This document shows, one piece after another, positions 36,832 through 50,916 of a stretch of 64,000 bases of DNA (its first letter is position 1; each line of letters opens with the position of its first letter). A model generated the notes under the pieces. It made no database searches. It had not been told where the DNA came from and saw nothing but the letters and a program-made list of their open reading frames with translations. The DNA is from Paramecium pentaurelia (taxonomy: Eukaryota; Ciliophora; Oligohymenophorea; Peniculida; Parameciidae): positions 198,748 to 262,747 of the forward strand of contig CAJJDO010000155.1 of assembly GCA_905183005.1 (NCBI GenBank), written 5' to 3'. A program made the translations under genes and the position numbers.

Positions 36832-39012
36832 TCATTCATTCAAATAAATTTATAATATTTTTCCAGCAATCAATACATTAAATCCAACATATATAGTCAT
36901 ACAGTAATTCGTGAACATCATAATAGATATACCATTTTTATGAATACTTCCTGCCATATTAAATTAAATATTATCACTATAATAAACCATTTCATCTTCT
37001 TTTATTTTTGACTCGATATTTTCATTTCAAATATTAATCGACTTAATATTAATTAATTAACACATTTATTTTTATAAATATTCTATCCCACTAGAATTTG
37101 GCATTCTTTTTGTAAAATTAGATTAATTGACTAACTGATGGAAAAATACTAAAGATTGTATTATCTATTTTACAACTATTGGATTGCGTTGTGTATTTTC
37201 TTGAATTTTTGTTAACGCTTTTATAACATATATAAATGTTTTTAGTATTAAAATTGCGTCCAGTTTCTCTATAAATTAGTTTGAGGCTTTGTATATTTCT
37301 GCCCTAAAATGTTTTTGAGATTTTCTAGAATTATAATAAGGAGTTTTTTAATTATTATATAATTTTTTCTAGCAAAAACATATTTTAACTTCTATCAATA
37401 AAAATGAGCTACTGTTACTTCTATATATGAGTTTCGAAGTCCTTTTACCTTAAACCTTCTGTTTTAAGCTTTACAGTTACCATTTTAATCATAAGGATGT
37501 CTTCATATTGACTTTTCTATTTTTATATATTTTATCTGTAAAAATCAAACCTAACCTCCAATCCTTATAATCCTTCATTAAATCTTGCATGATATGGCAT
37601 TTCTGGAATTTTATTCTGACAATTCATGCTCTTAATAAATTTTTCTAGTTTCCTAAAATGTGAAAATCTATCTATTAAGGAAGGATTCCTTTGATTCTAT
37701 GCACTCATATTCCAAAGAAATACTTTAAAAGTTTATGCAATAAAGGAAATAAAAAAATTTTAAATATATGTATATTTATTATGAGTCAAGGCATTTACTA
37801 AAAACTAGGATGGCTTTTCTATTTCTTTTGTAAATACATTCCTTCCCAGGCTCTTCTAATTCAGCATAGCATTATTAACTCTCTTTAGTTCTGTTAAAAC
37901 ATCTATTTAAAAGCTTTTAAGTTTAATATACTTTTGTTTNATTAAATCCAACATATATAGTCATACAGTAATTCGTGAACATCATAATAGATATACCATT
38001 TTTATGAATACTTCCTGCCATATTAAATTAAATATTATCACTATAATAAACCATTTCATCTTCTTTTATTTTTGACTCGATATTTTCATTTCAAATATTA
38101 ATCGACTTAATATTAATTAATTAACACATTTATTTTTATAAATATTCTATCCCACTAGAATTTGGCATTCTTTTTGTAAAATTAGATTAATTGACTAACT
38201 GATGGAAAAATACTAAAGATTGTATTATCTATTTTACAACTATTGGATTGCGTTGTGTATTTTCTTGAATTTTTGTTAACGCTTTTATAACATATATAAA
38301 TGTTTTTAGTATTAAAATTGCGTCCAGTTTCTCTATAAATTAGTTTGAGGCTTTGTATATTTCTGCCCTAAAATGTTTTTGAGATTTTCTAGAATTATAA
38401 TAAGGAGTTTTTTAATTATTATATAATTTTTTCTAGCAAAAACATATTTTAACTTCTATCAATAAAAATGAGCTACTGTTACTTCTATATATGAGTTTCG
38501 AAGTCCTTTTACCTTAAACCTTCTGTTTTAAGCTTTACAGTTACCATTTTAATCATAAGGATGTCTTCATATTGACTTTTCTATTTTTATATATTTTATC
38601 TGTAAAAATCAAACCTAACCTCCAATCCTTATAATCCTTCATTAAATCTTGCATGATATGGCATTTCTGGAATTTTATTCTGACAATTCATGCTCTTAAT
38701 AAATTTTTCTAGTTTCCTAAAATGTGAAAATCTATCTATTAAGGAAGGATTCCTTTGATTCTATGCACTCATATTCCAAAGAAATACTTTAAAAGTTTAT
38801 GCAATAAAGGAAATAAAAAAATTTTAAATATATGTATATTTATTATGAGTCAAGGCATTTACTAAAAACTAGGATGGCTTTTCTATTTCTTTTGTAAATA
38901 CATTCCTTCCCAGGCTCTTCTAATTCAGCATAGCATTATTAACTCTCTTTAGTTCTGTTAAAACATCTATTTAAAAGCTTTTAAGTTTAATATACTTTTG
39001 TTTTGAATTGAA
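36832..39012 (-). CDS. Orphan minus-strand gene, at least two exons, split by assembly duplication
   Basis: The main exon is an open frame of 308 codons, 39012 to TGA 38088-38086, reading TELKRVNNAMLNQKSLGRN, PSLIDRFSHFRKLEKFIK, QNKIPEMPYHARFNEGL, SQYEDILMIKMVTVKLK, SLKLIYRETGRNFNTK. This is clearly protein-like and charged. A 31-nt intron-like segment, GTC...GAG on the minus strand, would connect it to SKIKEDEMVYYSDNIQ, NMAGSIHKNGISIMMF and a hydrophobic end (IYVGFNVLIAGKIL), TGA 36834-36832. Because of the N at 37940, the upstream exon lies in the right-hand copy and the 3' exon follows only the left-hand copy; collapsing them gives one gene. The 5' end is not defined. No known family recognised. 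Confidence 0.5.
36877..39003. repeat. Direct repeat of 1,063 bp around a single N (36877-37939 and 37941-39003)
   Basis: Offset 1,064, N at 37940, identical wherever compared. Unmerged contig overlap inside the minus-strand orphan gene. Confidence 0.9.
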
Positions 39013-39246
39013 TCATTGAATTAATATATATTATTGAGAACCAGCAACACACTTTATGATCCCTTGTTCTTGAGATTTATCTAGAAAAACAAAAATTAAA
39101 AATATTAATGATGTCAATTAATTTTCAATTTTAATTCTTAATCAACTTTTTTTAAGATTTAGTATGCAATTATCTAAGCAAAAAAAATTAATTTTTTGAG
39201 ATTATTTAACCTCCCTTTATCTAATAATTTTTATTTAATACTTTAA
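39013..39246 (+). promoter_or_regulatory. Upstream region of the surface antigen gene
   Basis: About 230 bp of A/T-rich DNA between the orphan gene and the antigen ATG at 39247. In Paramecium, antigen genes are expressed one at a time and depend on upstream sequence plus coding region (established for antigens A and G). No specific motif can be pointed out here. Confidence 0.4.
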
Positions 39247-42200
39247 ATGAAGAATTTAATTCTCATCTGCTTAATAGCTATGGTCTTAACATAGCAAGTA
39301 CAACATAAAAATCAGTGCAGTGATTGTGGACAATTAAAATCACAGAATGATTGTGAATAAGAAATTACTGTTACTGGAGCTTGTGAATGGGTAGCTGCAG
39401 CAGGAACAACAGCAGCAAAATGTTAGAAAAAGACAACAGTGGATCCTGTAGCTTCATTCAAACCTTATTGTGAGCTTGTTGATAAGCCAGAAACAAATTG
39501 TGCTAAGACATTAGGATGTGCCTATATCGATTCAAAATGTACACATTTTGCAGGATGTCCAGCATATGTTAAAACTACAACAACAGATTGTTAGGCAATA
39601 TCCTTCTTTTGCGTTAGCGATGGAAATGCATGTATTGAAGCAAAAGAATGTAAAGAATACAATTAACAACAATGCGAATCAACTCCAAGTATCTCAGGTA
39701 TTCTCAAATGTAAATGGGATACAAACTCTGGAGCATGTAGAGATTTCTCTTGTTCAGAAGCAGATACTAGTTTAAATACTGATGAAAAATGTTCAGCTTG
39801 GTTGGCTGGTTGTGTGACAAAAGGTTAAGGTTGTGTTAATTCTCCAAGACCTGCTTGTGCTACTTATACAGGAGATGATGCTGCTTGTTAATCATTTATT
39901 GGATCAGATGGAAATTGTGAATTAGCAGCTGGTACCACAAATTGTAAAGCTAAGGAATGTGCGAATGCTCCATTATCTTTAGCTACTGATGATGATTGCA
40001 AAGCATATCAAAAGGGATGTATCACAACAGGAAAAGGTTGTGTTTTAGCAACAACAAAGCCTTTATGTTCTACATATTCAGGAGATAACACAACTTGCGT
40101 AGGATATATTGGATCAGATGGTATCTGTGAAGGAGATGCTGGTGGTTCTAAGTGCAGGGCAAGAAAGTGTGAAAATGGTACTTTCAATACTGATGAACTT
40201 TGCAAATAATACCAAGTTAGTTGTAGAACAAATGGCAAGACTTGTGTTTCAGCATTAACAGCTTGTAACACATATAAAGGTACTGCAACAACTTGTGCTG
40301 TATATATTGGTACTGATGGATATTGCAAAGGAACCAGTACAACAACTGAAGCTTCTTGCTTACCAAAGGTTTGTGATGAAGCTCCAGACACAACAACAAC
40401 TGATGAGGCTTGTAATAAATATTAAGTTGGATGTGTCACTACAGGAAAAGGTTGTGTTACAAAGACTAATTTGAAATCTTGTACTACTTATGATGGTGAT
40501 GCTACTAGTTGTTAATCAAGAGTTGGATCTGAAGGAAAATGTATGTGGAAGAGTGGAACAAAATGTGTAGCTAGAGATTGTACAAGTGCAGCAACTAATT
40601 TAAATACTAATCCTCTATGTGCTAATTATTTCACTAATTGTGTTACTACTGGATCAGGATGTGTTTCATAAACTACTTGTGATTTGACAGTCAAATAATA
40701 AAGTTGTGAAGGTACAACAAATTGTTCATGGTAACCAATATGTACAAGTAATGCCTAATGCAGTGAATTTAAGAAAAAATCAATTTGTTTAGCCAATTCT
40801 GCTAGAGTTAGAACTTTTGATAAAAATGATGATAATGGAAATCCATTATACATATATGTAACAAAAAAGTGTGGTTGGTTGAATAATGCTTGTAAGGAAC
40901 TTGCTTGCTCAGATTTAACAGGTGCTTATTACAATACAGATGCTAATTGTGCAGCAGAATTATCAACATGTATTAGTAATAGAGTTGATGCATGCATAAC
41001 TAAATTTGATTGTAGCAAACTCTTTGGAACATAATCCACTTGTTTGAGTTATCCAGGTTATTGTACAAATACATCAACAGCTACAGATACTACAGCATGT
41101 GTATAAAGAAAGTGCACAGATAATACAGATGCCACTGATAATGCCACATGTGCAACATTCTTACCTGGATGCATTAGTAATGGAAAAGGTTGTGTTGATT
41201 ACACTACTACTTGCTAATAAATGAAAGGAACATAAGAAACATGTAATAAGCTATTTGCTTATAAATCTGGATCTAGTGATAATTTTACAACAAATCAATG
41301 TTATAACAGTGCATCAGCAACTGAAAATGATTCTTGTCAAATTAAAACATGCAAATTGGCTACAAACTAAACAGATGGAACATGCGGATCATTTTTAGAA
41401 GGTTGTGTTTATAATGGAAATGGAGGATGTGTTGATCCAAAAGCTGGTGACACAACTTGTGCAAGTTATACAGGTGTTTTAGCATTTTGTGAAGCTGCTG
41501 TTGTTGGAAGTAATAGTACTAAATATTGTTTTGGAACATCTACTTCAGCTGCATGCAGTGTGAGATAATGTACAGATAATACTACAGCCACAAAGGATGA
41601 TGAGTGTGAAACCTTCATGTCAGGATGTATTGCTAAATCTGAAGGAGGTTGTGTTGCTAGATCAGCAAGAACTTGTGCTTAATAATCAGGAACAGTTGCA
41701 TCATGTCCTAATTTAAGTGGAGGTTTGTAAGTTTCTTCAGTTTGGACCAAGACATCATGCACTAAATATGATGCATGTTAAACGAGATAATGTGCAGATA
41801 AAACAAGTCCTTAATCAGCTTAGGATTGTACAGATCATAAATCAACTTGTAGATTCTTAAAGGCTGGATCACCATGCATTGATGCAGCAGCTTGTAGTGT
41901 TTATAGTTTACCTGATACAGCAACGACAGATTAATAAAAGTTTGAATATTGTTCAAATATTAAAGATAACACAGGATTGTTATGTGGTTTTACAAAAGGA
42001 GCAACTAAGTGTTCATCTAGAACTTGTGAACAATTCTTGAGTGAATACACTACATCATCATGTATTACTTATTTATAAAAGAATGTATCAACAACAACAG
42101 ATGATGTCTGTAAATTAGCTGGCACATATTGTTATCAATAAGATAAAACTGATTGTAAGTATCCTTTCCCTTCTGGCATTAGTTTAACAGATGCTCAAAA

Positions 42201-45200
42201 ATTAGCATATTGCTAGAAATTTTAAAATGTTTCTGGTGTATTTTGTTCATTTAAAACTGGTGATGCTACTTGTACTTCATAAGACAGTTGTGAAAAAATT
42301 GTTGCTCAAACATCTGCTTAAGCTTGTAACGATATTCTAGGTTTCGGTAAAGGAATTTGCTAAAAAGTGACCAATACATCCTGTATATCTACAGTTGCTT
42401 TATGTTCAAACTATAATCTAGATCCAACTCTCACTAATGCAAATAAAAAGACTGTTTGCGAATCTCTACAATGGGTTGATACTGTTAGTAATTTTGGCAC
42501 TGGAACTGCGAGTTATAGATCATGTACATGGGTATCTGGTAATACATGCGCAGCATATGCTTGCAGTTAAATAGTTGCTACTAGTTAAGAGGATTGTGAC
42601 AACAAAATAGGAGGATGTTATTATTACTCTGATACATGTTAACCAGCAGCTGGTGCTTGCCCTGCATCATTCCCATCTAATTTAAATTTAGATACAGATA
42701 CTAAGAAGGCAATTTATTGTAAATCACTGTATGTAAATGGATAGGCGTTTTGTGAGATAAAACCTGATGGTACAGGTTGTCAAACTGGATCTAATACTAA
42801 TTGTATTTTAACTCTATCTAGTGCTTGGACTAAAGCTACTTTTGATGGAGTTGCACCAACAACTGATGCTTTCTGTATAACTTAATCAACTAAGCTTAAA
42901 GACATTTTCTGTATCAAAGATGGTGCTGACGCAACTAAATGTAAAGCAGGAACTTGTGAAGACATCCCATCTCCAAATAAACAAGGAGATTGTGATATAC
43001 ATATAATTGGATGTGTATTTTCAGCAACAAAATGTAGAACACCTAGACTTGCTGCATTAGCAAATGCAGGAGATTGTGCAGATCCATCAATAGTTCCATT
43101 TTCAGATGTTGCTAGTCTTGCTCCAAATCTCAAAACATAATATTGTTAAATATTTTCAAAAGATGGATCAAGTCATTATTGTACTTACGATGAGTATAAT
43201 GATACAACATAAACAGCTTGTACTGAAGCAGGTGATTGTGATTCATACACATTACCATAGAGCGATGCAGAAAAAAGAACATATTGTTTGAGCAAAAGAA
43301 ATGTTTCAGGTGGAAAATGCGGATTTACATCTGGAGACACTAAATGTAGAAATTATGATTGCTAAGATATTGAAAGTCCAACATCATAAGTTGATTGTGA
43401 TATTTTATCAAATCGATTAAGATGCGTTTATTTTAGAGGAACTTGTGTCAAAGATGATGCAAATTGTGTAAATATTCCTGCTTCTGGATCTACATCAAGC
43501 GATAAGAAATTCTACTGCGAAAACATCATACTAGTAAATAAAACTAAATGTACTTATGCTATTGGTGATTATTGTGCTAAATTAGATAGTTGTGATACTT
43601 ATGATGTGAAAGACGCCACTGACAAAGCTGCTATTTGTACAACATTAACAGATGGAACGGATAAATGTACATATATTACAGGTGATAATTGTGTAAAATT
43701 GGATGCATGTGCTAACTACGCACCTGCATCTGGCTAAGAGGAAACTGAATGTAAAGCAGTTAAATCAACTGACGATTATCCATGCATAATAGATACTACT
43801 GCTTCTTAGAAATGCAAAGCATAAGTTTGTACTGATAATGATGCCAGTGCTACAGATTGTGCTAATAATGCTGAAGACTGTCTCTATTATTCTAATAAAT
43901 GTATTAATAAGAGTGCTTGTGGCAGTTATTCCCCATAAGGTGATGATGACACAGCCAAATAAATCTGGTGTGAAGGAGTTTAGAATTTATCAGGAGATTT
44001 TTGTACTTGGGATGCAGCAAATTCAAAATGCAAAGACAGAGCATGTAGTGATAAGTTATTCTATACAGATTTCGATTGTTCAAGTTATCTTAAATCTTGC
44101 AAGACAGACGGAACTAAATGTGTTGCTATAACTACTGCATGTACTTCATTTTATGGTTCAACTGAATTTTGCAATTCTTTATTAGATACAACAGGAAAAG
44201 ATAAATGCAGACCACTTGCAACTCCTACTACTACATCCTCCGCATGTGCAATTAAAACATGTTATGATAATGTTACAGCTACATCAGATTCTGATTGCGA
44301 AACTTATTTAAGTGGATGTGTCACTCGTGGCATAGGATGTATTCCAAATACAGCATAATGCGATTAATATAGAGGAACTAAATAATAATGTGAATTATTC
44401 AAAAGATATACTGGAGTAGATACTAACAAAAATCCAACTTATGAATATTGTTCTGGTGATGCTGGAAATACTGCCACTAGTAAATGTAAAGTAAGAACTT
44501 GTGCAGATAACACTACAGCTATTTCAGATACTGAATGTGCTAGTTTTTTGAAAGGTTGTATTACCAAAGGTACTGGATGTCTTGATGCAACATCAACATG
44601 TGCTGCATTTAAGGGAGATTAAGCAACTTGTGCTAAATTCTTTGGATCTTCAGGTAAAGATTATTGCTGGAATACTTCGACTGCATTGGCTACAGCTAAT
44701 TGTGCAAAGAAGAAGTGCAGTGATATTTCAGGTAAAAACAACAAAGAATGTAATGATGGTATGCCACCATTTAAAACAACAGATGATCCTTTCTGTGTCT
44801 TCGATGGAACTTCATGCATTGATTATGGAAAGAATTGCAACACATTCAATGGAACTGAAGAGACATGCCCAACATATTTGGCTAAAGATGGCCCATGCAA
44901 AGCTACTACAGTTGGAACTATCAAAGGAGCATGTGCTAAGAGAGTATGTACAGAAGCACCAAATAATCTTACAACTGATGCTGATTGCTAGAAATATCAT
45001 AAAGATTGTTATACAACTGGTTATGGATGCTCAAGTATTAAGAAATGTGAAAACTTAACATCATAAGCTTCATGTAAATTAAGAGAAGAATGCACATGGG
45101 CTAACTAATGTTCAACTTCTAGTACATCATGCGCCACTTTTAATAATACTAATTATTCATAATGTACTAATTCTAAAGTAAATGGTAAGTTCTGTGCTTG

Positions 45201-46857
45201 GTAAGAATCTAATTCAACATGCAGAGCTTAGGTCTGTGAAGATTAATCAGCGACAATTGCTTCTCATGCTTAATGTTAAAGTTTTGCTGACAATTGTACT
45301 ACAACTGGAGCTGGCTGTATCACTATTTCAGTATGTTCCTCATACAAGACTTAATCTATATGTTTAGCTGCCGCAACAACTAAAGATGGAGTAGGTAGAT
45401 GCGGTTGGGATACTATTACAAATAAATGCAGAGCTAGAGTTTGCAGTGATAAAAATGGCTTAACTGATGATGAATGTAATACTTTTCTTTCAGGATGTAA
45501 AACAAATGGATAAGGTTGTGTGGCTGGAGCTTCATGTACAGAATTCTCTAATAAGTAATTCTGTCTTCAATCTAAAGCTGGACCATGTCTATGGGTTAAT
45601 GGATAATGTTATGATTATGACAGATGTGAAGATGCAGTGAAAAAGACACATTCTGAATGCTAAGCATTTTCACCATTATGTACAACCAATGGAGATACTT
45701 GCATACCTATAACATCTTGTGCCAGTACTACATTAAAGGCTTCTTGCGTTGTAGGAACTGATGGAGCTTGTGGATGGTTACCCACTGGAAAATGCTAGAA
45801 ATTCGGATAATGCACAGATGCTGTTGCTGCTACTAATGATGAATGTGTCTCTTATGGACCTAATTGTATGACTGATGGAACAGCATGTATTGCTAAATCA
45901 ACTTGTGGTAGCTACAAGACATAAACAGCATGTAATAACAATGGAACAGATGGTATTTGTTATTGGAATGCCACAGCTAATACTTGCAAATTGAAGGAGT
46001 GTAGTGATGAGCAAAAGGGTACAAATGATCAATGCAAACTTATTTCTGTCACTGGAGGATCATGCACAACCGATGGAACCAAATGTATTCCATTATCAAC
46101 ATGTTCAAGCTATGTTGAAGCTGGATGTTTCAATGGAACTGATGGAGAATGCATATTTGCATTACCAGTTGGAGCTACTACAGGAACTAAGACATGCAGA
46201 TTAAAATAATGTGAAGATATTACTGGTGGAACATCAAATGCTAACTGTATGGGAGTAATCACTGGAAAATAATGTGTATCCAATGGAACAAGTTGTATAG
46301 CCAAAGCTGCTTGCTCATCTTATAAGAATATTACTTCTTGTAATGGAGGTGGCTTTGAAAATAATAAATCTACTGTTTGTGCATTCACTCCAACTGGAAC
46401 TGACAAGGTCAATGGAACTTGCAAGACATTTACCGCATGTCCTGATGCCAACAAAGATAAACTTGCTTGCACAACTAATCCATATTGCAAATGGACTGAA
46501 AACTCAACAGGAACATCTTGTACTAATCATACATGCGATACTTTCGCCACAGGAACTGACTGCAGACCAATTCCAAGCTTTGATGGAACTTCATCAACTG
46601 TTTGTGTTCTCTAAAGTGGAAAATGTGCTGCTGCTGATCCAGGAACCATGACAGATTCCAAGATTTGCTACACTAAATCTGCTTATACTTATAGTTGGAA
46701 TGCTGCTACCAATAAATGTGAAAGTTGTATTTCAGGATCTGTCAATCCAAATAATTCAAATGGAACAAATAATTAAACAGATAATGGAACAACAACTACC
46801 GACAGAGCCTTCATCTTGTCAGCTATTTCTTTCGGTATTTTGGGATTAATGGCATGA
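39247..46857 (+). CDS. Paramecium surface antigen (immobilization antigen), GPI-anchored, 2,536 aa
   Basis: Major variable surface protein type that coats the cell and cilia; by family, one antigen is displayed at a time. Single exon without intron, ATG 39247, TGA 46855-46857, 2,537 codons including stop. It begins with a hydrophobic signal peptide (LILICLIAMVLT) and ends in a short hydrophobic tail (AFILSAISFGILGLMA) after a Thr/Asn-rich stretch, as for GPI-anchored proteins. The whole length consists of Cys-rich modules of about 65-80 residues with typical blocks such as C.TYTGDDAACQSFIGSDG, CKAYQKGCITTGKGCV and CDNT/CADNTTA..DAEC-like segments. No sharply identical central tandem repeats are seen; modules are all diverged. 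Known Paramecium antigens are about 2,200-2,700 aa, so the size fits. Which serotype this corresponds to cannot be told. Confidence 0.95.
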
Positions 46858-47771
46858 TTTTGATTTTCATTTTATATAGGGAAAATATTAATATTACAAG
46901 TTATTTTTATCTCTTAATAGAGGTGTTTTTAGTAGATATTAAATTCGTAAAATTAATACTTTTTATTTAGATTAATGCTATTATTTTATGTTCTCTTAAA
47001 ACTTCTATGGAAATATTTGAAGTTTTAATAATAATTAAACTTTTCCTCATTCCTCAGAGTAATTGATTATTTTTTGTAATTTAATAGCTCTCTATAAATT
47101 ATTTTGTAACCTAAAAGAACTTTAAGATGATTAGGAATATGTTAAGAGTATAGAAGGTAGAATTCTATGTCATAAGCTTGCTAAATTCATTATAAATTAT
47201 TTTAGGATTTTCCATATTCTTCTAAGGAAGTCAGTATGTGATAATTTTAGGCCTATTCAGTTAATTTGAAACTTTATAGATGTATATATCATCACTCTGG
47301 TAAATAAAGATGCTTAAAGATAACCAGATTGAAAATGTGATGAAGAAGAATAAATTAAATAAAGTAAAATTTTGAACAGTTAAGGCTTCTTAAGAATAAG
47401 AAATCTTAGAACAATATTAGAAATCCATAAAAATTAACTAATATGGAGATTATCTTAATATTTTAAATTTTAATCTATGTTTATATATTTAGTTTATTAA
47501 AACTAGAATTAAAAGTATGGAAAAACATAAAATTAAAGATTAAAATATTTATAAACGAAATTATAAATTTCAAAAATTAAATACCCGAAAGACATCTTAA
47601 ATAAAAATTTAGGAAATCAAAATCTCTAGAATATCTAAGAAAGCAAATTCATCAAAATTGGAATCAGAAATTTGTAAATAATGTATTTGATAGACTTTAA
47701 ACTTAATAGTAGCATTATGATAATCGAATCATGTTTTAACATTTTGTATTATTATTGCAAAAATAATTATA
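46858..47771. other. AT-rich region downstream of the antigen gene
   Basis: No frame worth reporting. A/T-rich 3' flank. Confidence 0.5.
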
Positions 47772-48188
47772 ATGGATCAGAATCAACCTTTAATATAATA
47801 GAAAGAGACATTTAAATTTAAATTTTATAACACTTTGGAAAAATATTATTATATTAAAACCATTTATTCTTTTATTATTGAATTTGATGAGATTGAATTA
47901 ACAAGAATTCATTTAGGCTAACTTTTGGTCTTTGTTAAATCTTTAGATTAAAAAGTTTAACAATTATAGTTGTCAAAAATAGAGCATGAATACTTAGATT
48001 TGAATAAAATTTGGTTGAAATTCAATGATTAAAATGAAGCTTTTAACTGTAAATATTCAAAAATAAATAATCCTATACATTTCTTTGGTTATCAATGTAA
48101 AAATGATGAAATCAACTAATTATTATAAAATATTTTATCAATAACTGTTTTGATAAATAATACTAACATAACTCAAAGATAAAGATGA
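47772..48188 (+). CDS. Unassigned ORF, 138 codons
   Basis: ATG 47772 to TGA 48186-48188. Charged and Gln-rich, e.g. MDQNQPLIQQKETFKFKF, FDEIELTRIHLGQLLVFVK and NNPIHFFGYQCKNDEINQL. Around the stop another frame continues in a protein-like way (KDKDDVKKLFLRLKQMK, then FYEYADKINEKRHEGK about 100 bp later), so this may be the first exon of a larger or frameshifted gene. No family recognised. Confidence 0.4.
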
Positions 48189-48588
48189 TGTAAAAAAATT
48201 ATTCTTGAGGCTAAAATAAATGAAATGTAATAAACAATTAGATTAACTAATAAACTAATAAATAATTTCTTAAGAAATATTTACATGATAAAAGAGAAAT
48301 AAATCATTTCTATTTTATGAATATGCTGATAAAATAAATGAGAAAAGGCATGAAGGGAAAGTAGGATATAGTAATGACATAAAAATTTATGTAAACGACA
48401 TAAAAAATGGAAAAAACTCTACTTAATATATTTAAATTAGAATATTGCTCATATTCAAGCCTTCTTTCAATAGTTAAACACCTCAATAATTGTAAAGGAT
48501 ATTAAAATATTTAGCATGAAGTGGATTAGACTAAAATTGCTACTGAATAAATTTAATCTTACATTTATTAGATTTAAAAATTTAATTG

Positions 48589-49020
48589 ATGAATAAGTTT
48601 AATAAGCTATACAAGAATACATTACTTATATTTCATAATTAAAAATAATTTCAATATCATTAGGAAGATATTACAAAAATAATTTCGCCTATAATCTACA
48701 ACCATGCAATTATTAGATATTTTTACAATACTTATACATATAATTTTAAGAATACTTTCAAATTAAATATTGATAATTAAGATACTTACAAATCTAATGC
48801 TAATAAACTTTATGAAGTAATGTAAAAGCTATTGAAAAAATAATACCCGCTTTATGATTAATGTAAAGAATAACAACAATAAATTTATTATTAATACTTT
48901 TATTAAATTCAATTTATGTACATCTCCTTAAAGCGTAAATCACAATAGTTCAAAGTCGGTAAAACTTACTTTTCCGACATTTATTAGATTAAGTGTTTTG
49001 GAAAATTAATTCTTGAATGA
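48589..49020 (+). CDS. Unassigned ORF, 143 codons
   Basis: ATG 48589 to TGA 49018-49020, uninterrupted. Tyr/Asn/Lys/Gln-rich: MNKFNKLYKNTLLIF, ITKIISPIIYNHAIIRYF, SNANKLYEVMQKLLKKQYPL, VGKTYFSDIYQIKCFGKL. It may belong to the same gene as the ORF at 47772 with unseen introns in between. No domain recognised. Confidence 0.4.
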
Positions 49021-50203
49021 GTATTTCATTAAAGTTTAAGTGGAAGAATAAGAATAAGAACTTTCTTAACATAAAAAAATATTAAACTTAAAATTGATAT
49101 AATATTATTGTTTTATTTATCAAATTGAATAGTATCTTCAAGATTGAAAGAAGTTTATGACCAGTAAAAGAAGTACTATTTTTATTGTAAAATCTTATCT
49201 TAGTAACAAGTTAGTCAGGAAACTTAATTACCTTTAGGTAAAGAGTTAATCTCTTAGTCTTAATTTAAATAATAAATTAAATAATTATTAATAACCAATC
49301 TATACAGATTAGGCATAATCATTTAAAATTTCTGTCTCTGTAATTCTATCATGTCCAACAACGAAAATTTATTAATCAGCTAATTGGTTGTCCACGTCCC
49401 ATATTCTGATCCTAACTGTATTTATTTCATATGTTTGTAAAAACTCAACTATTATAGAGACATGTAATTCAATGTTGATATGTCCAACATAGTATTCTAT
49501 ATATGTATAATAGTAAAAATTATCCCTTAAAGAACTTGCAAAAGAGTCTGCATACTTTCGATTTCATGGAATTTATCTTAAACGAATTTCAAATAAATCA
49601 AAAATTTATTGCTTTAAATATCTTTTGAATTACATCAATTCTTAAAACATCTATGTTATTAATTTTCGAGTATAATTAAAAGGTTTTAACTACTCTAGCA
49701 GTCTTTTTAATAAAAAACATAGGCTTAATACTTGAATCATTAAAAATCTCTTGTTTATCATATCTAATATTTTTTGATTGCCTTTTAATTTAATTAAGTT
49801 ATTAAAAATTTAAGCCTTATTTTCAGCATTAACTTAGATATGAAATTCTATTATTCATTATAATTATAATTGATAAACCAGGCTTAAAATAATATTATTG
49901 TTGTATTTCTTATAAAACTATTGCAATAAATATTTACCATCAATTTCTAAGGTTCCTTTAATTTAAGAATATTTCAACTTAATTCTTATTCTTTTGGCAA
50001 TGTATGAATGATAGCCTTAATAATTGTGAGTATTATTGTTTGAATAAAATCTTATTTCAAAGTCTCAGCATAAACCTCTCTAATTAACAGTGTTTAATAA
50101 AAATATGTTATATAAACTAGGATATAACTATTAATCATTGTGATGCTTATTGATAGTATAATTATTGTATACATTTCCTTACTTAGAGAAAACCCAAATA
50201 GAC
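49021..50203. other. AT-rich region, no gene supported
   Basis: Short open segments on both strands, none convincing. Around 50000-50150 a Cys-containing plus-strand frame occurs (SLNNCEYYCLNK), possibly more of the antigen relic that follows. Confidence 0.4.
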
Positions 50204-50326
50204 TGTAAAAATAAGATATTTTATGATAATATTACAGCTCAATCTGATTCTGATACTTATTTAAAAGGATGTGTTGCTACTTGTGTTACTAAAACCTTCT
50301 TTACTGAATACTTTAAATTACATTGA
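50204..50326 (+). pseudogene. Relic fragment of a surface antigen gene
   Basis: The frame from 50204 to TGA 50324-50326 reads FYDNITAQSDSDTYLKGCV, almost the same as a module of the full antigen at about 44260-44330 (CYDNVTATSDSDCETYLSGCV), with a two-residue deletion and two lost Cys. The coding signal breaks down after about 35 codons. This is a small decayed piece of an antigen gene about 3.3 kb downstream of the intact one. Confidence 0.7.
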
Positions 50327-50916
50327 TTATTATTGAGCAGCTTGAAATGAAAATCTCATTTATCAGAAAATGTTTTAAGTCCTCAAATTCTACAATTGAT
50401 TTAAGGAAGCAAATGACGCTTATCATCTTGGAATCTAATTTACTTGAGTCTGCAGAAATTGAGTGAAAATGTTCTTTGTATACCTTTCAGATATTAGAGT
50501 GTGAAATAACAATAAATAATAAAAATTCTATATAATAGGGCATAAAATTGGATGGATAAATGATGAAATATCAAGGATTGAAATAAGAAAAAATTTTGTT
50601 GATAATTGATGAAAAAAGTGACAGTGAATCATCTAATGAAATTAATTTACTCTAATTTTATCAATCTTTGGTTTTATATAAAAATACATTATATGAATAA
50701 GTTTTTTAAGGTGTTTCAAATATACTAGGTTGTAATATAGTATTGAATTTCAAGAATATTGCTTAATTAATAGAATTCTGAAATAGTGATTTTGAATGTC
50801 GATGAGCTATATATTCATATTTTGCTTCAAATTTGCATGATTTTGCAGTGTATAACAAAGAATTTGTATGTATTAAAAAATTATTTTATAAAAATAGATT
50901 GAGTCTAATAAAATTA

